A stretch of 64,000 nucleotides of DNA from Lactifluus volemus (Eukaryota > Basidiomycota > Agaricomycetes > Russulales > Russulaceae): contig WTXI01000143.1 of assembly GCA_022376515.1 (NCBI GenBank), positions 1 to 64,000 on the forward strand, written 5' to 3'. Position 1 is the stretch's first letter; each line of letters begins with the position of its first letter. A program made the translations under genes and the position numbers. This document shows positions 57,901-64,000 of the stretch, piece by piece. The notes below the pieces were generated by a model. That model saw only the letters and a list, made by a program, of their open reading frames with translations. It was not told the origin of the DNA and did no database searches.

Positions 57901-60580
57901 GTCAAAGAACGGATGGACAGCGGCATCATCGCAGCGAAAAGTGTCCCATCACAGACCGAAATAGTGTCTGTGCTGCAACCGGTTCGAAGTATCCTTCCAG
58001 AACTTCCCTGTATAGCTGGTCCAACGGATCCCGTCCATCGCGATCTCGAGAGTGCCCCAATAGACGCTGTATCACCTTCTTCCTGTTAAACCCAAAGCTA
58101 GGAGGAGGATTGTTTATCAGCCCGCATCCAACGGCTGCCCACTGAAATAACCCTTCGCAGCATTTGCCAGTTTGACACCATACTTTTCGAACACCTTCAA
58201 GGGGAGTTCGTTCTCGAGATACAACGAATATCTTGCTCCGTCTTGGCAGCCAGCTTGGGATCGTCTATGTAGATGGTGCGTACGGACGGCGCGTCACCAA
58301 ACACACGTTCGATTCTATTTTCCGGCCTCGAGGTGATGAGGACCGAAAGTTCGAAGGCAGCTCGAACAATGTTCAGCAAGAAATTTGTGTAATCCGTGTT
58401 GGCCAATTACGTCACCGCTCTCATCCAACGCATCGATCACGATAAGAACTGGTTCCACAAGCTGAAGGTCTTGACTGGTTCAAGGAGGAGGCGTCGAAGA
58501 GCGTGGGATAGTGTCGTGTACTACAAAGAGACGAATCATTCTTCAGCACCCTCCCGAGGGCGAGTTTGAATGGAGGATAGCGGTCGGAGAGATCGCGAGC
58601 AAGTGTCGTGAAGAGCTGGTGAGCCTCATCTTTGGAGCCCTCCTTTCGTAGAAAGGCGAAGTAAGAGCCGAGATGTTTGGTTTGTAATTGACGGGCGACT
58701 TCATGTGCAATCGATGACTTTCCTGTGCCAGCCTGGCCGAGGAGGACGAGTCCACGTTGAGATGCAGGATTCTCGACCCAGTTGATGATATGGTCCAAGA
58801 AGTCTTCTCGTGTGCCCGGAAGACAGCGCCTGTCATCGCCAAATCGCCAGCCTCCTTTATAAGGCAATTCTCTGATGGTTGCGTCCAGTTCTTTATCCCA
58901 ATCTGTCAGATCGGCCATTGGACGATCCAGAACATCAGGAGTACGCACCATGTTCCAGCACAGCACCCCCTGTGATGACAGCAGTACCCGCGAGGAAATT
59001 ATCCGTAGTCGAGCAAGGTTCGTGCGGTACTCATCAATCTTCCCGTCAACTTGGCGCACGACATTCTTCAACGTCCGCTTTCCTAAATCAGATCTTTATT
59101 ATGATGAATGACCACAGAAAGGCCAAGACGACGTACCGACTTGTACATCCTTCGCATACGATATGATAAATTTGGCACATTCCGAGACACACTCCAGCAT
59201 CTCATCCAGGATTTTCGGTTGCGTAGACTCCGGGTCCATGTCCTCAAAAGGTCCGCCTTCTTCACAAAGTCAAACGCATCCAGAATTGCCTGAAGTAGTG
59301 TTCTGATGTTGTCGTCACGCTTCAACTGGAGTAGCAAAGTCTGACGACAGGTGAAAAAAATTTGAACTATGGATATCCTCTGACAGAGCACGGAAACAAA
59401 CCTCAGGAATCATTGAGAGCAATTTCCATGCTAACGTTGCATGGGGGAACAACTGAACAGCAAAGTTAGTTTAGCAACGGATACACAAAAACCATGACAA
59501 TGTTGGTCATACTTCAGCAATTGGGTCGACAGTGTCCATCACTTGCTTGATAACAACGATGGCTGTCTTCCATGTTGTGATCGTACCCATAGCTTCCGTG
59601 GCTTCCTCGGCACGACCAAGAGTACGTGATATCTCCGCCTGGCTGTCTACTACTGGTCTCACAGGAGAGTCGCCCTCAGTGGGAACTGGAACGTCATACG
59701 CCTAAGAGATAGAGAGGCGGCAACACGTGGGTTGCCTGGTTTCATAATTGAATTGGATAGTAGGACGTACAACGCCTCCTCCTTTAACAACCGAATCATC
59801 CAACTCTGTCGTCACAGGATTCGATGTATTGACCGCCGTAGTTAGAGAGGAACTCGCTTTCGTGGATACGGTGATCGTCAAGACTGTACCCGGCTCCGTT
59901 GGGTGTCTGCCACGTCCTTCAGCGCCGCTAAAAACAATATCAAGTTCTATATGTAGGACGATCAGTAAGATGCACGAGTAAGGACTCGAAGAAATAGACG
60001 AACCGCGTCGGGATTCACAGGTTATCACCTCCTGCCCGAGAAGCAGGTCTTTTCGCATGGTTCTCTTTGCAAATAGAGAAAAAGTAATACGAGAGAGCGG
60101 TTGTACGGCACTGCGTGGGAGTCAGTTGGGCATTGAAACGGATATACGACATTTCTCACAATGTGTCGACTTTCTCATTCCATTCCACATGCTGAGCCAC
60201 GCTTTGCATAGATCGGGTCTGCCACGTTTTCTCCTCGCTGGTCACAGTCACATAATATCGTCTCTCTTTTCCCGGGAGGGATTTCAGAGGAGGGAGATTG
60301 CGCGCCCGGAGGACTGACAAAGGAAAGAATTCAGTGTTTATCAGGGCAGCATCACCAAAAATACCTACTAGTCACTTCAAGCTGGAGTATGTTCGGTGGT
60401 GTTTTGCTGACTTGATCGCTGATCAAAGGCAGTTTTATGAGCAGATATCGAAATGAAATGGGGGTGACTGATATACCTGATTCCGGATTTTTGAGGATCT
60501 GGGCTGCAGTAATTGGTCAATATCGGTGGACATCGGGTGGGAGAGGCTTTGACATACGAATTCGGTTGTGCGAGCGACAT
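54957..60580 (-). pseudogene. NLR E: C2, NACHT-type NTPase, about 14 WD40 repeats, multiply frameshifted
   Basis: Start exon 60580-60477, then 60418-60369 and 60313-60160 (C2: 'LEVT', 'RARNLPPLKSLPG', 'RYYVTVTSEEKTWQTRS'). The helical region resembles D. Then 'LPYKGGWRFGDDRRCLPGTREDFLDHIINWVENP', P-loop 'LLGQAGTGKSS' near 58740, Walker B 'VLIVIDALDES' near 58430 (out of frame), 'LSVLITSRPENR' near 58320, WD40 repeats 57040-55300, and a typical tail 'WIPPIHRPYLHKANTVWI' ... 'DFSKFVHGLDW' ending at 54957. Breaks: one base lost near 59240, one near 59010, several across 58150-58480, one near 57910, and about one per WD repeat. It would be a full-length C2-NACHT-WD40 NLR if intact. Multiple independent shifts make decay likelier than sequencing error. 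Confidence 0.8.
55300..57040 (-). repeat. WD40 repeats of NLR pseudogene E
   Basis: About fourteen units of roughly 125 bp encoding 'GPFTGHT..V.SVAFSPDG.RIASAS.D.TIRVWDAATGE'. Adjacent units are very similar to each other. The frame changes between most neighbouring units. Confidence 0.85.
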
Positions 60581-61404
60581 CGTAGATCGATGTAAGAAGT
60601 TGGGATTGAGATAACCCACTGGCATGCGGTCGTCCGCGGTTTGTCAGAGCGCTTCGTCATTGGGACCAAACAAACAACGGTCAGAAAAAAGGCGCCGGTG
60701 ATACCTTGTCGAGGCAGTGCAGATTCGTAGTTTGGTGGGAGGAGAACTGAACGTGAGTGCCTCTCAAGATCTCAAGATCCCAAGGTCTATCAATTCTTCT
60801 CTTCCCTACAGCTGCTACACCTCGCTCCCTTTTCTTAAAGAGTTTGAGTTGGGACTTTGATTACTGTCAATATATCGCATTGGACCTTGAACCTGGTTTT
60901 GACTCTGAAACCAGAAAATGCCGATTGTTTGCTGAAGCTGGTCTTGGGAAGGGTGTTATGTTGGGTGAGATTGATATTATTTTTCCGCACCTTTTTTTAG
61001 TTACTTACTAGTATTTGCGATCAGCCCTACCTAATAGAGCTGACGTCGACTCATGTACCATAGTAGGAGCCAACGGAATGAAGTCGGGTAACCTTTTCAC
61101 GTGTTTGACATTCATCCTTACCCTCGCACACTGGCGTAACGTAAACAAGGTTCAGTGGAATCTTGACTGATAGCTGATGAACATGGATGAATTGTGGTAA
61201 CTTATACAAGTACACGGCAAAGAAGAGAATGAACAAGAGATATGAATGCAATCGATGCATGACAGCCAGCTACATAGTCCCGTATACGGTGAAGCTGCAA
61301 GGCAGTTCGTACCCTGAATCAGATGGACCCTCCTGTGTCCCATTTCCACGTACCCTTTCAAGCAGAGAACGTAAGTGCAGGTGTGGCGCATCTTTGATAC
61401 TACC
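60581..61404. other. Intergenic upstream of pseudogene E
   Basis: About 800 bp. A plus-strand ORF at 60757-61011 has no recognisable family. It should contain the former NLR promoter. Confidence 0.45.
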
Positions 61405-63260
61405 CTAGCAAAAGGGGGCCTGCCTTGGGGAATCCGACCGCTGAGCCTGGAGCGCCGGAGGGGACTTTGACTTTGACGATTGCGCAGCCTCGATGAAAGG
61501 CATCGCACGTTTCTCACACGCAGCACCAATGGCGGTCTCCTCGTCAGTAGTTTCATTCAACTGCTTCGCCCTGGACAGCTGGACGCTGGCTTCTGTGGCG
61601 CTCCCAGGGCTAGACGTTGTTGGCATGGGTGTTGTCTCCTGATAGACACCCCCGCACTCCCTCCTGTTCTTGAGGTATAGTTGGTTCCGTTTCCTCGGCC
61701 TTTCGTTGGCCCGGAGTTCGGCCAGAAGGAAGATATCTGGAATTTGGGTGGCAACAACGATGGGTACATAGGAAGCGGGATGTCCCCGGTTGGGTCGAGC
61801 CAACGACTAGTGAAACAAACAGCGAGCAACAAGTGAGAAAGAGTCAAGGTCAGAAAAGAATGAAAAGGGCAAGGAAAGCACACCCTGTTAAGATGGGATG
61901 AGGGGCAAGAGCCCAGCGATGCAGAGCGCGACAGAGAAAACAGCCACCAAGACCACCACAGGAGTAGTAGCGCTCATCGCTGCCCACTTGAACCACCTGT
62001 CATTAAGTTTGGCCCTTCTCCTTCACAGTCACCCGCGGCAGCTAACAGCAGGGCTAACAGTTGCCCACTTCCAGGATAGGCATCAGCGACACGAGCAGCT
62101 GCAGAAGGGGAAGGGCTGGGGAAGAAGCAGTGATGGTGTCCGCGGTGGCGGTGGCAGGGCTTCGTGTCAGATTGAGTGCGGCGCGCCCAAACTTGTGATG
62201 GGTCGAGATGTGTAGCTGAATGCGCAGACGACGTCTTGCAATCCGTCTGGTGAGACTAAGGCCTGTGCAACAGCAGAGAGGGTCGTGAGTCTCAGATGGC
62301 CAGCACTGGCGCCCGAACCTAACAAGAGGCTATGGGGTGAATGTCATTTGGATTAGGGGCGCATAGGCCAGACTACACACCAACGCCCCAAGTCTTCGCG
62401 TGGGCTGGGCGCTTGGCAGATTCGTGTCGGGTGCCCTACGCGGGCTGTCCTCGTCGTACGACGGCTACATCATCACCGATGGAGTCTTGTCCATCGAGCG
62501 ACCTGAGGAAAGAACCACGGCCCATTGCCCTGAGTCATCAACATCCCAGCGGTGGAGAAAGAAAGTACAAGAAATATCTTCGGCCATTCCGAGTCAGCCC
62601 CTAATTCTTGGTCTCATACTGTGCTAGGACCCACAACAAGGACATACATTGTGCCGCCTATGATCGGCTACGAGGATGAAGCTTCGATGAAGTAGGGCGA
62701 CTACAGTACTGTGGCCGGTTTCGCTCGTGAAAAGGAGTGATACCGTGACTATCAGTCAGGTGATCCTTCGCCTATAACAGCCATAATCTGAACATTACCC
62801 TACAGCTCTCTGCTTTCGTCACAGACCGGCATACTCGTGATCGCCGTTGGCCATCTCCACCTCAAGGACGGCCCCACTCTCTAGTTCATCGACTCGTGTC
62901 CACAGGCTTCAACTTGAAGCTTGAAGATTGACATGTCCCTAAAACCATCCGCACACATCCGTCACGACAACCCCATCCGCATGGCTAGCTGGGTCCAAGA
63001 TAGCTCTCATTATTGATGCGTGGGCCTGACCAAGCAGTAATTTTGACTTTCTGTACACCAAACAGACCTTCGTTTACTGGTGAACTCAGAAACCTGGGGG
63101 CACTTGGCGCGTTCGCGTTTGACAAGTAAGGATTGGCCCTGCGGAAGGGTACGAGGGAGAGGATCGCTAGGTGCGTGGTGCCACCACTCTCGTTTCTTCT
63201 GCTGTCACCCTTACCTTCCATTGCTCTAGCCACTCGTTTGTTAATTCCTGATGTCATCGT
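61405..63260 (-). pseudogene. Decayed copy of the DOMON-b561 gene
   Basis: 62000-62700 follows the functional gene at 52700-53600 with gaps: a 'GACGTCTTGCAATCCGTCTGG' stretch for the exon encoding 'DGLQEIIMAF', 'ACTTGAGGAAAG'-like sequence at 62500, and 'AAGGACATACATTGTGCCG' near 62650 for 'AAGGACATACATCGTGCC'. 63040-63230 matches the upstream flank at 54160-54360. The 61405-61803 frame ('HPASYVPIVVATQIPDIFL', 'YLKNRREC') may be the last membrane helix and tail of the same copy. No exon chain stays open. Confidence 0.65.
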
Positions 63261-63429
63261 CGCGTCGTCCAAATAAAAATTACAGTCATTTTACTGACTC
63301 CTACACGACACGCTCTCTATTTCCCTTGCATGATTTCTGGACCCTCGGTCCTGTCCCCTGAATCAGATGGGTCCTCCAACATGAGGCTACCGCGACATCC
63401 CGTTCCCCTGTATCCTTTCGAGTAGTAAA

Positions 63430-64000
63430 TGTAATTGCAACCGCGGCGCGCCTGTAAAACTAAGTTCTAGCGAAAAGTACAGTGACCTGCAGGAGGAGGC
63501 TTTGGCAAACCCGGGGGCTGCGGCTACAGCACCGGCGGGGATTTTGACTTCTTCACTTATTGGCTGCGTGCACCTGGCGAAGGAAGTTACATACATCCCG
63601 TGCTCAGCGGTGATGCCAGTGGTATCTCGTTAGTTGTCGTCTTCAGTTGCTACATTCTGGATGGTAAGTGGCCGTCTTCTGCAACCGGGGCTAGACGCAC
63701 CTGAGCCCACAGACTGCAGAGAAGAAAAATTCTTGCGCTGACATAGTTGCGGTGCACGTTGGCTCCTGATAGAGACAGCCGCTGCCTGCGGTACAGCCGA
63801 TTCCTCTACCTCGGTCTTTCTTTTGCTCAGATTTATGTAATATCTAGAATTGGGCATCACGATGGCGACGGCGACGGAGATGGTTTTGTAAGAAGCGAAG
63901 ATTGTTGGGGAGACTGGGCGAGTCAACGACTAACGAAATGAACAGCAAGCAACCGGTGAGTGAGACCAGAGCATTGGACGGAGACCAAGGTGAGAGGAGG
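63430..64000 (-). pseudogene. Tail of a second decayed copy, running off the window
   Basis: 63630-63926 resembles 61405-61803 on the minus strand ('TRPVSPTIFASYKTISVAVAIVMP' against 'ARPNRGHPASYVPIVVATQIP'), and the flanks 61810-61860 and 63930-63990 share short blocks. It is probably the C-terminal part of another DOMON-b561 copy whose start lies beyond the right edge. Confidence 0.5.

Noticed and set aside
60757..61011. 84-codon plus-strand ORF upstream of pseudogene E
   Set aside because: No signal peptide, domain or paralogue; codon pattern unremarkable.

Overview
The window is nuclear DNA of a filamentous basidiomycete, most likely an Agaricomycete. The evidence is genes split by many 45-80 nt introns with conserved phases, a DUF6535 membrane protein, Goodbye/NACHT/ankyrin and C2/NACHT/WD40 NLR-like proteins, a CFEM protein and a DOMON-cytochrome b561 protein. 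I assembled exon structures by hand from frames and splice sites; every multi-exon gene given as intact closes to a whole number of codons.

Layout. 0-0.85 kb: 3' end of a frameshifted concentrative nucleoside transporter (+). 2.3-8.0 kb: two tandem secreted GH15 glucoamylase-like genes (+), both lacking the catalytic acid motif. 9.97-10.76 kb: glyoxalase I (-). 11.8-18.1 kb: Goodbye-NACHT-ankyrin NLR 'A' (-, 1929 aa). 19.9-22.2 kb: DUF6535 membrane protein (-). 23.2-24.0 kb: unknown protein F1 (-). 24.7-30.8 kb: NLR 'B' (-, 1860 aa). 32.6-32.9 kb: a GOT1 relic. 33.5-35.0 kb: a broken NLR relic 'P'. 36.6-37.4 kb: F2, paralogue of F1. 38.2-42.3 kb: chimeric gene 'D' with a C2 domain and helical region joined directly to ankyrin repeats, without a NACHT domain. 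43.3-45.8 kb: a Ser/Pro-rich probable nuclear protein 'G' (+). 46.1-48.7 kb: ribosomal protein S0 and a homocysteine S-methyltransferase (both -), then an intron-containing tRNA-Leu. 49.6-50.1 kb: frameshifted GFA-family gene. 50.8-51.4 kb: CFEM protein (+). 52.2-53.9 kb: DOMON-cytochrome b561 protein (-). 55-60.6 kb: C2-NACHT-WD40 NLR pseudogene 'E' (-). 61.4-64 kb: decayed copies of the DOMON-b561 gene.

How it fits together. The middle 50 kb is an NLR cluster under heavy reshuffling, bordered by housekeeping genes that look intact (GLO1, RPS0, the methyltransferase). The last ankyrin exon of an NLR, the following F gene and a fragment of gene G form a block present twice (about 22.4-26.25 and 35.7-39.2 kb). 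A tract of about 540 bp is nearly identical between the ankyrin regions of A and B. Exon-sized ankyrin modules, with their introns, are duplicated inside A, B and D. D looks like a junction of an E-type N-terminus with a B-type ankyrin tail. By family knowledge the NLRs are STAND sensors, with NACHT as the switch and ankyrin or WD40 repeats as the variable recognition surface; what they recognise cannot be read here.

Several genes carry small indels (transporter, GOT1, GFA, E). Whether these are real lesions or assembly errors cannot be decided from one sequence.
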